Origin: Hungatella sp. UBA5385
GTDB lineage: Bacteria > Bacillota > Clostridia > Lachnospirales > Lachnospiraceae
Assembly: GCA_002409995.1 (NCBI GenBank)
Contig: DHOR01000040.1
Coordinates: forward strand, 145,236-209,235
Length of the DNA stretch: 64,000 nt
Direction of reading: 5' to 3'
Under the pieces are notes generated by a model. It was not told the DNA's origin and ran no database searches. It was given only the letters and a program-made list of their open reading frames with translations. A program made the position numbers and the translations under genes. This document shows positions 26,753 to 35,532 of this stretch, one piece after another. The first letter of the stretch is position 1. Every line of letters starts with the position of its first letter.

Positions 26753-28213
26753 TTAGTGTTCTAGTGTTCCCATGTAGTAAAAGCCTCTTGATTCTTCCAG
26801 ATATACATCTGCAATGGTTCCGATTAAAGATTCCTCTCCTTTAAAATGAACAAGAGTGTTGTTGCTCATTCGTCCTGATAAATAACCCTCCAGATGATCA
26901 TTAGGTTCTTCCACCAGCACCTTCTGAACTGTATGCTCATCTCTTCCGCAAACCTCAGCAGAAATGGTCTGTACCGCAGTGAGCAGACGGTCAAATCTGT
27001 CTTTTATCACTTCTTCAGATATCTGATCCTCCATCTTAGCTGCCGGAGTGCCTGTACGTTTGGAGTAGATAAAAGTAAATGCGCTGTCAAATTTAACCTT
27101 TTTAACAACATCCATAGTTTCCAAAAAGTCCTCTTCTGTCTCTCCCGGAAATCCTACAATAATATCAGTGGTAAGAGAAATGTCAGGTACTGCTGCTCTT
27201 ATTTTATCCACAAGCTCCAAAAACTGCTCTTTTGTGTATTTACGGTTCATTGCCTTAAGAATACGGCTGCTTCCTGATTGGAGAGGCAGATGGAGATGAC
27301 TGCATACCTTGTCACAGTCTTTCATAACCTGAATCAGCTCATCTGATAAATCCTTTGGATGGGAGGTCATAAAACGTACCCGTTCCAAACCTTCAATCTG
27401 ACCAATCTCTCTTAAAAGCTCCGCAAAGGACATAGGCTCTTCTAGATTCTTGCCATAGGAGTTTACATTCTGTCCTAAAAGCATAATCTCCACAACACCG
27501 TCAGCCACCAGCTTCTTAATCTCATCTATAATATCCTGGGGATTACGGCTTCTCTCTCTTCCCCGCACATAAGGAACAATACAGTAGCTGCAGAAGTTGT
27601 TGCAGCCAAACATAATGTTAACACCTGACTTAAATGGGTATTTACGTTCTGCAGGAAGCTCCTCCACAATGCTGTCTGTGCCTTCCCAGATATCAACCAC
27701 CATCTTCTTCGCCTGTAAACGCTCATAGATCAGCTCTGCAAGCTTAAAGATATTGTGGGTTCCAAATATAATATCCACAAAGCGATAACTTTTTTTAATT
27801 TTAGCAACTACTTCCTCTTCCTGCATCATACAGCCGCAGAGAGCAATCATCATATTGGGATTTTTTCTTTTATAGGCATTTAACTGCCCAAGACGTCCAT
27901 AGACTCTCTGGTTCGCATTCTCTCTAACTGTGCAGGTATTGTACAGAACAAAGTCAGCTTCCTCTGTATCTGTCTCCTGAAATCCCACCACCTCTAAAAT
28001 ACCAAGCAGCTTTTCAGAATCCTTGGCATTCATCTGACAGCCAAAGGTTGTAATACAGGCAGTTAAGGGGCGTCCCAGCTCTTTAGATATTTCGCTTACA
28101 TGCTGACGTGCCTTTTTCATATAGTAATACTGGCGTCCAGGCTCCTGCTCCGGTGCCGGTTCATTCAAGTTAATGGATTCCAGTATTGATTCTAATTCTT
28201 CTCTATTTTCCAA
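26753..28213 (-). CDS. miaB: tRNA-2-methylthio-N6-dimethylallyladenosine synthase
   Basis: MiaB is a radical-SAM methylthiotransferase acting on i6A37 made by MiaA. The protein is 486 residues: an N-terminal UPF0004 domain with TTFGCQMNAKDSEK and cysteines in LCGCMMQEE, a radical SAM core with the cluster motif CNNFCSYC in GCNNFCSYCIVPYVRG, and a C-terminal TRAM domain (about 410-480). The start codon is TTG 28213, 9 nt after AGGGAAG. It is the first gene of the mutS-mutL-miaA run and has its own promoter. Confidence 0.97.
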   Translation of the reverse strand: MENREELESILESINLNEPAPEQEPGRQYYYMKKARQHVSEISKELGRPLTACITTFGCQMNAKDSEKLLGILEVVGFQETDTEEADFVLYNTCTVRENANQRVYGRLGQLNAYKRKNPNMMIALCGCMMQEEEVVAKIKKSYRFVDIIFGTHNIFKLAELIYERLQAKKMVVDIWEGTDSIVEELPAERKYPFKSGVNIMFGCNNFCSYCIVPYVRGRERSRNPQDIIDEIKKLVADGVVEIMLLGQNVNSYGKNLEEPMSFAELLREIGQIEGLERVRFMTSHPKDLSDELIQVMKDCDKVCSHLHLPLQSGSSRILKAMNRKYTKEQFLELVDKIRAAVPDISLTTDIIVGFPGETEEDFLETMDVVKKVKFDSAFTFIYSKRTGTPAAKMEDQISEEVIKDRFDRLLTAVQTISAEVCGRDEHTVQKVLVEEPNDHLEGYLSGRMSNNTLVHFKGEESLIGTIADVYLEESRGFYYMGTLEH

Positions 28214-28252
28214 TGTTTCTTCTTCCCTTCAATCAAATTAAACAGTTTTATA

Positions 28253-28281
28253 AATATATCACAAAATACCTCAAAAATCAA
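28253..28281 (-). promoter_or_regulatory. Promoter of miaB-mutSL-miaA run
   Basis: On the minus strand, TTGATT (28276-28281), a 17-bp spacer and TATATT (28253-28258) lie about 40 bp before the TTG start of miaB. It is divergent from the methyltransferase promoter. Confidence 0.75.
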
Positions 28282-28329
28282 CGTTAAACGACTTTTTGAG
28301 AAAGATAAACACACCTCTTTCACATTAGG

Positions 28330-28358
28330 TTGAACAGAGTTTTCCGTGATGTTATAAT
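28330..28358 (+). promoter_or_regulatory. Promoter of the orphan methyltransferase gene
   Basis: TTGAAC (28330-28335), a 17-bp spacer and a perfect TATAAT (28353-28358) precede the ATG at 28392; the site GGAGG lies just before the start. Confidence 0.85.
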
Positions 28359-28391
28359 AATACAGCAGACCACAAAAACGGAGGAAACGAA

Positions 28392-29129
28392 ATGAATGAC
28401 ATTTACGATAGATTTGCATTTGATTACGATGAATTTGGCAGGATAGAAAACTATTTGGGTGATGAAAAAGATTTCTTTGACGGGCTATTTAGGAAATATG
28501 GAGTCAAAACAATTTTAGATTGTGCTTGTGGTACAGGACAGCATTTGTATATGCTGTCACAGTTAGGCTATCAGCTTTGGGGATCAGACTACTCGTCATC
28601 AATGTTAAAAACAGCGAAGAAAAACCTCCAAGAACGTGGTAATAGCATTCCCCTATCTCAATGTGATTTTCGTTACTTGGAAAGCGAATTTAATATTAAC
28701 TTTGATGCCATTGTATGCCTTACTAACTCCTTACCCCATTTGCATAAAGATGAAGATTTGTTGATGGCAATAAAATCCATGAAAAACCGATTAAACCCTG
28801 GGGGCTTACTGGTATTCACATCAGGAACCACCCATTATACGTTGACACTTCCCTCTATTGAGGTGGTAGTAAACCGGGAGGATTTTTCAAGAATATTTGT
28901 AAAAGAACATGATAACCATTGTCAGACCATTCACGTGTTGGATCTGTTTCATAATTCTCATCGGTTAGAACATAATCAATATGATATTGTTTATCGGATA
29001 CTGCTAGATGATGATTATCGGAAGTTGTTGATAGAAGCAGGATTTACTGATATTCAAATATATGGTGATTATGATATGAGTTTATATAGCAAAAGCAGTA
29101 GGCGGTTAATTGTCGTGGCCAAATTATAA
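28392..29129 (+). CDS. Class I SAM-dependent methyltransferase, small-molecule type
   Basis: The product is 245 residues. The SAM motif I is TILDCACGTGQHL, an acidic motif II lies in LWGSDYSSSMLKTAKKN, and FDAIVCLTNSLPHL is the post-motif block. N-terminal YDRFAFDYDEFG resembles glycine/sarcosine N-methyltransferase-like proteins, but the substrate cannot be told. This is one of only three plus-strand genes and is flanked by its own promoter and a terminator. Its base composition is visibly A+T-richer than its neighbours and its codons differ, so recent acquisition is plausible. It splits what would be a continuous minus-strand block between proA and miaB. Confidence 0.88.
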   Translation: MNDIYDRFAFDYDEFGRIENYLGDEKDFFDGLFRKYGVKTILDCACGTGQHLYMLSQLGYQLWGSDYSSSMLKTAKKNLQERGNSIPLSQCDFRYLESEFNINFDAIVCLTNSLPHLHKDEDLLMAIKSMKNRLNPGGLLVFTSGTTHYTLTLPSIEVVVNREDFSRIFVKEHDNHCQTIHVLDLFHNSHRLEHNQYDIVYRILLDDDYRKLLIEAGFTDIQIYGDYDMSLYSKSSRRLIVVAKL

Positions 29130-29152
29130 AACGGATTTCATTGTTAAAAACT

Positions 29153-29185
29153 ATCCCCTCATCTGGCATTGTCAGACGAGGGGAT
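29153..29185. terminator. Bidirectional terminator between methyltransferase and proA
   Basis: ATCCCCTC (29153-29160) pairs with GAGGGGAT (29178-29185), with inner TCTG/CAGA. On the minus strand it is followed by AGTTTTTA, so it ends the proA transcript well; the plus side is A/T-rich but weaker. Confidence 0.85.
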
Positions 29186-29195
29186 CATTATATTC

Positions 29196-30440
29196 TTATG
29201 GACGTACCTGACCATTCCCATAAATAATATATTTAGTAGTTGTCAGCTCCTTCAGCCCCATAGGCCCTCTTGCATGAAGCTTCTGGGTGCTGATTCCAAT
29301 TTCAGCTCCAAAGCCAAATTCATAACCATCTGTAAAACGGGTGGAAGCATTGACATAAACTGCTGCTGAATCCACCTCATTTAGAAACTTCTGTGCATTT
29401 GCATAGTCTGAAGTGATAATAGCTTCTGAGTGTTTGGTGCTGTAACGCTCAATATGGTCAATGGCGTCTTCGATGGAATCCACCACTTTTAAAGACAGAA
29501 TATAATCCAGATACTCAGTTCCCCAGTCCTCTTCTGTTGCAGGAACAAAGGTATCCACTATAGCACAGGCTGTCTCATCTGCTCTTATTTCCACATTCTT
29601 ATCTGCAAGCCGCTGCTGCAGCAGAGGCAGGAAATCCTTAGCAACGCTTTTATGAACCAACAGTGATTCACAGGCATTGCAGACTCCGATTCTCTGAGTT
29701 TTTGCATTATATATAATATCCAGTGCCATAGTAAAATCTGCTGTTTCATCTACAAATATATGGCAGTTGCCTGTACCTGTTTCAATGACAGGAATTAAAC
29801 TGTTTTCCACAACAGATTGGATAAGACCTGCTCCTCCTCTTGGAATTAAAACATCTACATATTCCTTCATCCGCATAAATTCCCGTGTTACCGCCCTGTC
29901 TGTATCTGTGATTAACTGAAGACAGTCCTCAGGAATTCCAGCATTCTTAAGCCCTGTACGCAGCCATTTGACAATTGCCTTATTGGACTCAAGGGCATCA
30001 CTTCCGCCTTTTAAAATCACAGTATTTCCCGACTTAAAGCAAAGGCCAAAGGCATCGGCTGTTACATTGGGTCTTGCTTCGTAGATAATTCCTGCAACTC
30101 CAAGAGGAACCCGTTTCTGACCTATGGTAAGTCCATTGGGACGAACCTTCATTGAAAGCACCTCACCTACAGGATCATCTAAAGCAGCTACGGAAAGCAG
30201 CCCCTCTGCCATATCCTCAATTCTATCAGGTGTCAGCACCAGACGGTCAATAAGACCTTCCTTCATGCCTGCCTCAGTAGCGCGGATCACATCCTCCTGA
30301 TTAGCAGTGAGGATATCTTCTTCTCCCTCAATCAGCGCTGCTGCTGCTGCCTTAAGAGCCTGAACCTTTGTGTCTGAATCCAGAATCCGAACTTCCTTCT
30401 CAGCAGCTTTCGCTCTTTTTCCAATGTCTGTTAATGTCAT
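29196..30440 (-). CDS. proA: Gamma-glutamyl phosphate reductase
   Basis: ProA reduces gamma-glutamyl phosphate to glutamate-5-semialdehyde with NADPH, the second step of proline synthesis. The protein is 414 residues, an aldehyde-dehydrogenase fold. Blocks include PLGVAGIIYEARPNVTADA, FKSGNTVILKGGSDA, IPRGGAGLI, and the catalytic Cys region RIGVCNACESLLVH. ATG 30440 is chosen because GGGAGGAAG lies upstream; an ATG at 30464 has none. proB lies upstream, separated by DUF896 and the cyclo-ligase gene. Confidence 0.96.
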   Translation of the reverse strand: MTLTDIGKRAKAAEKEVRILDSDTKVQALKAAAAALIEGEEDILTANQEDVIRATEAGMKEGLIDRLVLTPDRIEDMAEGLLSVAALDDPVGEVLSMKVRPNGLTIGQKRVPLGVAGIIYEARPNVTADAFGLCFKSGNTVILKGGSDALESNKAIVKWLRTGLKNAGIPEDCLQLITDTDRAVTREFMRMKEYVDVLIPRGGAGLIQSVVENSLIPVIETGTGNCHIFVDETADFTMALDIIYNAKTQRIGVCNACESLLVHKSVAKDFLPLLQQRLADKNVEIRADETACAIVDTFVPATEEDWGTEYLDYILSLKVVDSIEDAIDHIERYSTKHSEAIITSDYANAQKFLNEVDSAAVYVNASTRFTDGYEFGFGAEIGISTQKLHARGPMGLKELTTTKYIIYGNGQVRP

Positions 30441-30475
30441 AACTGCTTCCTCCCTCTCTATCATTTTTACATAAC

Positions 30476-31024
30476 CTATGGGGTAATTACCAGGTCCATT
30501 CCTTTATCATGAGGCTCTGCAGGAATCTGATTCTTTTCAAAGATTTGGAAATCATAAGCAATTCCAAACCTTGGATGTCCCGGCTCAGACTCAAAGAATC
30601 TGTCATAATAACCTCCGCCATAACCTACTCTGTGTCCTTCTAAGTCAAAAGCAATTCCCGGAACAATCACAGGTGCATCGCCATCATAAATCTTTAAACA
30701 GGAGCTTTTAGGCTCCATAATTCCCATAACGCCTTCTTCCAAATCCTTTTTGCCGCGAATGGCATAAAAATCCAGATGTTTTCCTGCGACTTTGGGTACT
30801 GCCACGTATTTTCCCATCTCCAGAAGACTTTTAATCAGCTTTCCAGTCCCTGCTTCATTGTAAAATGATATGTAACAGTATACGCAGAAAGCCTGACGGA
30901 TTTCCGGCATATTCAGCACTTTTTCGCAAATCGCTTCATCCCACATGGTTTTGCGGGCTTTATTCAGTGCCAGTCTGCTCTCTTTCACTCTTCTTCTGAT
31001 TTCACTCTTCTCCAACTTTTCCAT
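30476..31024 (-). CDS. 5-formyltetrahydrofolate cyclo-ligase
   Basis: This enzyme converts 5-formyl-THF to 5,10-methenyl-THF with ATP, returning it to the one-carbon pool. The protein is 182 residues. RRRVKESRLALN at the N-terminus carries the basic nucleotide-binding residues. VPGIAFDLEGHRVGYGGGYYD is the hallmark C-terminal block (GYGGGYYDRF). It overlaps the DUF896 gene by 23 nt. The name fthC/ygfA is used for homologues; the gene sits inside the proB-proA run without a clear metabolic link. Confidence 0.93.
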   Translation of the reverse strand: MEKLEKSEIRRRVKESRLALNKARKTMWDEAICEKVLNMPEIRQAFCVYCYISFYNEAGTGKLIKSLLEMGKYVAVPKVAGKHLDFYAIRGKKDLEEGVMGIMEPKSSCLKIYDGDAPVIVPGIAFDLEGHRVGYGGGYYDRFFESEPGHPRFGIAYDFQIFEKNQIPAEPHDKGMDLVITP

Positions 31025-31223
31025 ATTTTTTCCCCAAATCGGTAATGGAGCCGTCCTCCTCCTGGATTGAAATGTTGTTTAAATTCCCTCTTAAACTGGC
31101 ACGAATTGCCTGTATATATTCACGGCGAAGGGCAGCCTGCTCTGCTTTCTCTTCTTCTGTCAGGCCAACAGCCTGGGCTTTGTGGTAAAGAGTGTTGATT
31201 CTATCTATTTTTTCCTGTTTCAT
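31002..31223 (-). CDS. DUF896 (YnzC-like) small protein
   Basis: The product is 73 residues. KIDRINTLYHKAQAVGLTEE and QAALRREYIQAIRASLRGNL form the two-helix hairpin typical of the DUF896 family; the C-terminus is a short charged tail. The molecular role is unknown; homologues in Bacillus are small helical proteins. It starts ATG 31223 after GGAG, 11 nt downstream of proB, and overlaps the cyclo-ligase gene, so it is co-translated in this run. Confidence 0.9.
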   Translation of the reverse strand: MKQEKIDRINTLYHKAQAVGLTEEEKAEQAALRREYIQAIRASLRGNLNNISIQEEDGSITDLGKKYGKVGEE

Positions 31224-31234
31224 GCATGATCTCC

Positions 31235-32098
31235 TTAATATTCGTTGTATATGTATGTCATCAGATCAAAATCCAGGTTTGGATGGGCCAAGAACAAAGT
31301 TCCCTTTTCCTCTCCTGCAACGATCTGTTGAACCACTTCCATGTCTTCTCCATTGGCAATTACCATGTCAGATCCGCTGTCTGTGGCAATGCGGGCTGCT
31401 GCAAGCTTGGCTGCCATACCCCCTGTACCTATATCACTGCCTGCTTCATCCCCCCCCATAGCCATCAGCTCAGGGGTAATTTCTTTTACAAGACTAATAA
31501 ATTCAGCGTCAGGGTTATTTCTTGGATCATCGGTAAATAATCCATCAATATCTGACAGGAGAATCAATAAGTCTGCTCCGATTAAAGCAGCTACAATGGC
31601 TGAAAGCCTGTCATTATCTCCAAAATTATCCACATAGGGAATCTCAGAAGTTGACACTGTATCATTTTCATTGACAATAGGGATTGCACCCAGCTTTAAC
31701 AGCTCATCAAAGGTATTCTGCGCATTATAACGGCTGCTGTCATTGATCATAGTGTCCTTGGTCATAAGAACCTGGGCAGCTACCTGATTGTACTCTGCAA
31801 ACAGTTTCTGATAAACCATCATCAGTCTTGCCTGCCCAACTGCTGCAAATGCCTGTTTTTCTGCAAGTGTAACCGGTCTTGTATGCCTGCCAAGAGCCTG
31901 TCTTCCTGCTGCAATCGCACCGGAAGAAACTAATACCACCTGTTTTCCCTGTCCCTTTAAATCGCTGATGACTCGAACCAGCTTTTCTATTTTCATTAAA
32001 TTTAAATCGCCTGTATATTGATGTGTTAAAGAAGAGGAACCTATTTTAATTACAATTTTGTTCTTATCCTTTAACATATCACGCTCTGATCTGTTCAT
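31235..32098 (-). CDS. proB: Glutamate 5-kinase
   Basis: ProB phosphorylates glutamate, the first and feedback-controlled step of proline synthesis. The product is 287 residues, an amino-acid kinase fold with KIVIKIGSSSL, QVVLVSSGAIAAGRQALG and IVNENDTVS. It lacks the C-terminal PUA domain of E. coli ProB (367 residues), which is common in many Firmicutes. The start is ATG 32098 with GGAAGA upstream; an ATG at 32077 and a TTG at 32119 are alternatives. Within it, a run of eight G (minus strand, 31450-31457) encodes Gly-Gly and is a possible slippage site. Confidence 0.95.
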   Translation of the reverse strand: MNRSERDMLKDKNKIVIKIGSSSLTHQYTGDLNLMKIEKLVRVISDLKGQGKQVVLVSSGAIAAGRQALGRHTRPVTLAEKQAFAAVGQARLMMVYQKLFAEYNQVAAQVLMTKDTMINDSSRYNAQNTFDELLKLGAIPIVNENDTVSTSEIPYVDNFGDNDRLSAIVAALIGADLLILLSDIDGLFTDDPRNNPDAEFISLVKEITPELMAMGGDEAGSDIGTGGMAAKLAAARIATDSGSDMVIANGEDMEVVQQIVAGEEKGTLFLAHPNLDFDLMTYIYNEY

Positions 32099-32138
32099 TC
32101 TATTCTTCCGCTTTCTCAAGTACTTTTTGTCTCATATA

Positions 32139-33761
32139 TTACATCAATTTTGCTGATTCGTCAATTTTTACCAGAAGGTTTTTATACTTTTTGGCAATGG
32201 CCTCTGCACATTTTAAACCATCCATAGCTGCTGAGGTAATGCCTCCTGCATATCCAGCCCCTTCACCGCAGGGGTATAATCCTGTGATCTGACTTTCCAT
32301 GTTCTCATTTCTGGGAATCCGTACAGGGGAAGAGGTACGGCTTTCAATCCCTGCCAGTATGGCATCATAATGGGAAAATCCAGGAATACGGCTGCCAAAG
32401 GCTTCAATTCCCTCTATCAAAGGTTCTGTCAGATAGGAAGGAAGTACATTTCTTAAATCTCCAAAATCATAGAGCCCTTCAAAGGCAGGCTCCACATTTC
32501 CATATCCCTGTGATAGCTTACCTTCTTTAAAATCTCCATAAAGCTGAACAGGAATTCTTCCATTGCAGCTGGCAAATGCAGCTTCTTCCAGCTTTCTCTG
32601 ATAGAAAACACCTGCCAGAGGGGAGGAATCCTTAAAATCCTCAGGAGTAACTGTAACAATTAATGCGCTGTTGCTATTTACTCCATCTCTTGCATGATAG
32701 CTCATTCCATTTACTGCCAGTCTTCCCTCTTCAGAAGAAGCATTGACTACATATCCGCCCGGGCACATGCAGAAGGAATAAACGCCTCTGCCTGAAGAGC
32801 TTTTATAGGTCAATTTATAATCTGCAGCACCCAGAATAGAGCTGTTCTCTGTGCCGTATTGGGACAGATTGATCATCTTCTGAGGATGCTGAATCCGCAA
32901 TCCCACTGCAAATGACTTCTGCTCCATAGGTACCTGCCGCTTTAAAAGAGTTTCAAAGGTATCTCTGGCACTGTGTCCAATTGCCAGCACTACTGCTTCT
33001 GTATCCAGTGTCTCTGTTCCATTGATTATAAGACCTTTAAGCCTGCCATCTGTGATCTTAAAATCAGTGACACAGCTTCCGAATCGCACTTCTCCGCCTA
33101 AGCGAATAATCTCTGTTCTTATATTTTTAACAATCTTACTGAGAACATCAGTTCCAATGTGAGGCTTGTTCTTATAGAGAATGGATGGGTCCGCACCAAA
33201 TTCCACAAATAGCTCAAGAACCTTTCTCCCCCTTAACAGCGGGTCCTTTACTAGAGTATTTAATTTACCATCCGAAAATGTTCCTGCTCCCCCTTCCCCA
33301 AACTGAACATTGGACTGAAGGTTTAAGGAACCGCCTTTCCAAAAGGCATCTACGCTCTTTTTTCTGCTTTCCACATCTTCGCCGCGTTCCAGAAGAACAG
33401 GACAGTATCCATGACGGGCCAGTAAAATTCCGCAAAACAGACCTGCAGGTCCGCTTCCTATAATCACAGGTCTCTGTTTTAATATCTCTGTTCCATTGCC
33501 TGGGAATTTATAATCTGATTTATCTGCTTTGGAGACATTGACATTTTTCGCTTTATGTATGACAGCATCTTCTCTTGCAGTCTCCACCTCCACACTGTAG
33601 ATATAGAGAATCTCTTCTTTTTTCCTGGCATCGATGGACTGCTTGATAATCTTTAATGATTTGATTTCAGTCACAGGAATCCGCAGCGCTTTGGCTGCCT
33701 TTTTCTTAAGCTCCTCTTCTTTGTGGTCGATAGGTAGCTTTATTTGATTAATTCTGATCAT
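32139..33761 (-). CDS. FAD-dependent dehydrogenase, COG2509-type oxidoreductase
   Basis: The product is 540 residues. The N-terminal part (about 1-80) is a small alpha/beta domain starting MIRINQIKLPIDH. The FAD/NAD region begins RPVIIGSGPAGLFCGILLAR (GxGPAG dinucleotide motif). VQFGEGGAGTFSDGKL and CMCPGGYVVNASS are characteristic of this family, whose substrate is unknown. The C-terminus has YPCGEGAGYAGGITSAAMDG. ATG 33761 is chosen because it overlaps the upstream gene stop by 4 nt (ATGA). It is tied to the following FAD gene. Confidence 0.92.
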   Translation of the reverse strand: MIRINQIKLPIDHKEEELKKKAAKALRIPVTEIKSLKIIKQSIDARKKEEILYIYSVEVETAREDAVIHKAKNVNVSKADKSDYKFPGNGTEILKQRPVIIGSGPAGLFCGILLARHGYCPVLLERGEDVESRKKSVDAFWKGGSLNLQSNVQFGEGGAGTFSDGKLNTLVKDPLLRGRKVLELFVEFGADPSILYKNKPHIGTDVLSKIVKNIRTEIIRLGGEVRFGSCVTDFKITDGRLKGLIINGTETLDTEAVVLAIGHSARDTFETLLKRQVPMEQKSFAVGLRIQHPQKMINLSQYGTENSSILGAADYKLTYKSSSGRGVYSFCMCPGGYVVNASSEEGRLAVNGMSYHARDGVNSNSALIVTVTPEDFKDSSPLAGVFYQRKLEEAAFASCNGRIPVQLYGDFKEGKLSQGYGNVEPAFEGLYDFGDLRNVLPSYLTEPLIEGIEAFGSRIPGFSHYDAILAGIESRTSSPVRIPRNENMESQITGLYPCGEGAGYAGGITSAAMDGLKCAEAIAKKYKNLLVKIDESAKLM

Positions 33762-34993
33762 ATTCTGCCTTTCTCTGCATTTCCCATGGCTGCTGAAGCT
33801 CCTGCTAAAATTCCACTGGACCATGCCCATTGAAGATTATAGCCGCCGCAAATTCCGTCTACATCAAGAATCTCTCCTGCTATGTAGAGGTTTTTAATGA
33901 GTTTGGATTCCATAGTTTCCGGATGAATCTCTGCTGTGTCTATGCCTCCGCTGCATATCTGCGCCTGCTCAAAGCCATTGACGCCTGTAATCTCCGTTGT
34001 AAAGCCTTTTAACAGCTCTGTAAGCCGTTCAATCTGCTTCCGGGATATCTGTGCTGTATTCTGCTTAAAATTGATTCCTGCCTCTTTTAGCAGCACTGTT
34101 GTAAGCTTTTTATTTAAAACTCCATTTAAAAACTCCTCTGAAGTCCGATAACCTAATATTCTCTGCCTGTTTATTAAATAATCCAGCAATTCTTTATTAC
34201 CTGTATCCGGGAAGAAATCCAGAACAGCTTTTATCTTTTTTCCTTCTTCCAACCCTCTGGCAGCATAACGGCTCACCTGAAATACAGGGATTCCTGAGAT
34301 TCCGTAATCCGTAAACTGAACTTCTCCCTGATCCCTGCTGATTATTTTCCCATCAGCCTTTAGTAGCACTTCCGCATTTAGTCTGATTCCTGCCAGCTGT
34401 TTATACCAGCTTTCCCTGCATTTTAACTGCACAAGGGCAGGCAGAGGTTTGATTATGGTGTGCCCAAGGGATTTGGCAAGCTGATAGCCGCTGCCATCAG
34501 AGCCTGTTTTAGGCACTGCCTTAGAACCTGCTGCAAGAATAACCGCATCCCCTTTATAAGTTCCTGTATTCGTAATCACAGTGAGATTTTTCCTGATCTC
34601 CTTCACCTGACAGTCACAGACAACTGTAACCTTAAGGTGCTCCAGTTCAAACCTGAGGGCATCTAATACAGAGGAAGCCTGACCGGAATTAGGATATACA
34701 TATCCATTGCGATCTGTTGTTAAAATTCCAAGCTCCCGAAAAAACTCAAGCGTCTTCTCAACGGATACCTGTTTTATAACCTGCAGGGCAAATTCAGGCT
34801 GGTTTCCTCTGTAAGCGCCCTCAGGCATAGATAGATTAGTTATATTGCATTTGCCGTTTCCTGTGGATAGAATTTTCTTCCCCACTCTGGCTGTATGCTC
34901 CAAAATCGTGACGGCAGCGCCCCTTCTGGCTGCAGCAATTGCAGCTGTCATTCCGGCAGCGCCGCCGCCAACGATAATTACATGTCTTTTCAT
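33758..34993 (-). CDS. HI0933/BaiN-family flavoprotein
   Basis: The product is 411 residues with HVIIVGGGAAGMTAAIAAAR (Rossmann FAD motif), STGNGKCNITNLSM and AQICSGGIDTAEI, and a C-terminal DVDGICGGYNLQWAWSSG. These match the HI0933-like family. Family members are sometimes named BaiN after a bile-acid dehydroxylation protein, but that name spreads far beyond tested enzymes, and no bai genes are present here. The start is ATG 34993, 3-4 nt after AGGAGG. It is coupled by ATGA to the second FAD gene; the pair probably acts as redox proteins with unknown substrate. Confidence 0.92.
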   Translation of the reverse strand: MKRHVIIVGGGAAGMTAAIAAARRGAAVTILEHTARVGKKILSTGNGKCNITNLSMPEGAYRGNQPEFALQVIKQVSVEKTLEFFRELGILTTDRNGYVYPNSGQASSVLDALRFELEHLKVTVVCDCQVKEIRKNLTVITNTGTYKGDAVILAAGSKAVPKTGSDGSGYQLAKSLGHTIIKPLPALVQLKCRESWYKQLAGIRLNAEVLLKADGKIISRDQGEVQFTDYGISGIPVFQVSRYAARGLEEGKKIKAVLDFFPDTGNKELLDYLINRQRILGYRTSEEFLNGVLNKKLTTVLLKEAGINFKQNTAQISRKQIERLTELLKGFTTEITGVNGFEQAQICSGGIDTAEIHPETMESKLIKNLYIAGEILDVDGICGGYNLQWAWSSGILAGASAAMGNAEKGRI

Positions 34994-35033
34994 AGTTCCT
35001 CCTTGTTTACTGCTGATACTATGGAACAGACTT

Positions 35034-35062
35034 ATTGTATCTGGTTCAGGCAGCCATTTCAA
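35034..35062 (-). promoter_or_regulatory. Promoter of the FAD-oxidoreductase pair (and probably proB run)
   Basis: On the minus strand, TTGAAA (35057-35062), a 17-bp spacer and TACAAT (35034-35039). No separate promoter was found in the 40 bp before proB. Confidence 0.75.
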
Positions 35063-35091
35063 GCATTTTTTATTTGTTTCTTAATTGCAGT

Positions 35092-35478
35092 CTAACTTGT
35101 GTAGGATTCCAGATAGTTAAATACCTCTATCATAGAGGAAAACCAGATACCCTCCATCAGTTTTCCTCTCTCTTCCTCCGGGAAATCCATTACAGGCATA
35201 TGGGTATAAAGGCAGATGGTTGTCTTGTCCTGATATAGAACAAGCAGATATCCGTCTTCCGATACCAGATAATACTGATTCCTGCTTTTTTCCGCCACAG
35301 GCTCCACATCTTCCTGATTAATTACAATCTGAGCCTCTGTCACCTCTTCTGTTTCCATGGTGGCCCCGGGCACTGCCTCTTCCTGTCTCACACTGTCCTT
35401 TGTGATCATAAATCCCACACCCAGACAAATTGCAGATGCTGCAACAAATAAAAGAAAGCAGAACATATACTTCTTCAT
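35092..35478 (-). CDS. Membrane-anchored protein, BofC-like C-terminal region (tentative)
   Basis: The product is 128 residues with an N-terminal hydrophobic segment (about 4-25), a Glu/Thr-rich linker (about 34-60) and a folded C-terminus. YYLVSEDGYLLVLYQDKTT resembles the repeated YxVxxxxGyLaVY pattern of BofC-type intermembrane spore proteins, but the match is by eye and weak. ATG 35478 has AAGGAGG upstream. It sits between the flippase and FAD genes. If the likeness is real it would be a sporulation-linked protein. Confidence 0.7.
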   Translation of the reverse strand: MKKYMFCFLLFVAASAICLGVGFMITKDSVRQEEAVPGATMETEEVTEAQIVINQEDVEPVAEKSRNQYYLVSEDGYLLVLYQDKTTICLYTHMPVMDFPEEERGKLMEGIWFSSMIEVFNYLESYTS

Positions 35479-35532
35479 GAGATTGTACCTCCTTCATGTA
35501 AGTATAGTATCTGCTTTCTTATGCTATTTTAG

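Noticed and set aside
28192..28419. Minus-strand 75-codon frame over the miaB and methyltransferase promoters
   Set aside because: It crosses two good divergent promoters and the start of both genes; no ribosome site.
33758..34993. Bile-acid 7-dehydroxylation gene baiN
   Set aside because: Only general HI0933-family similarity; no other bai genes, so the bile-acid name is not supported.
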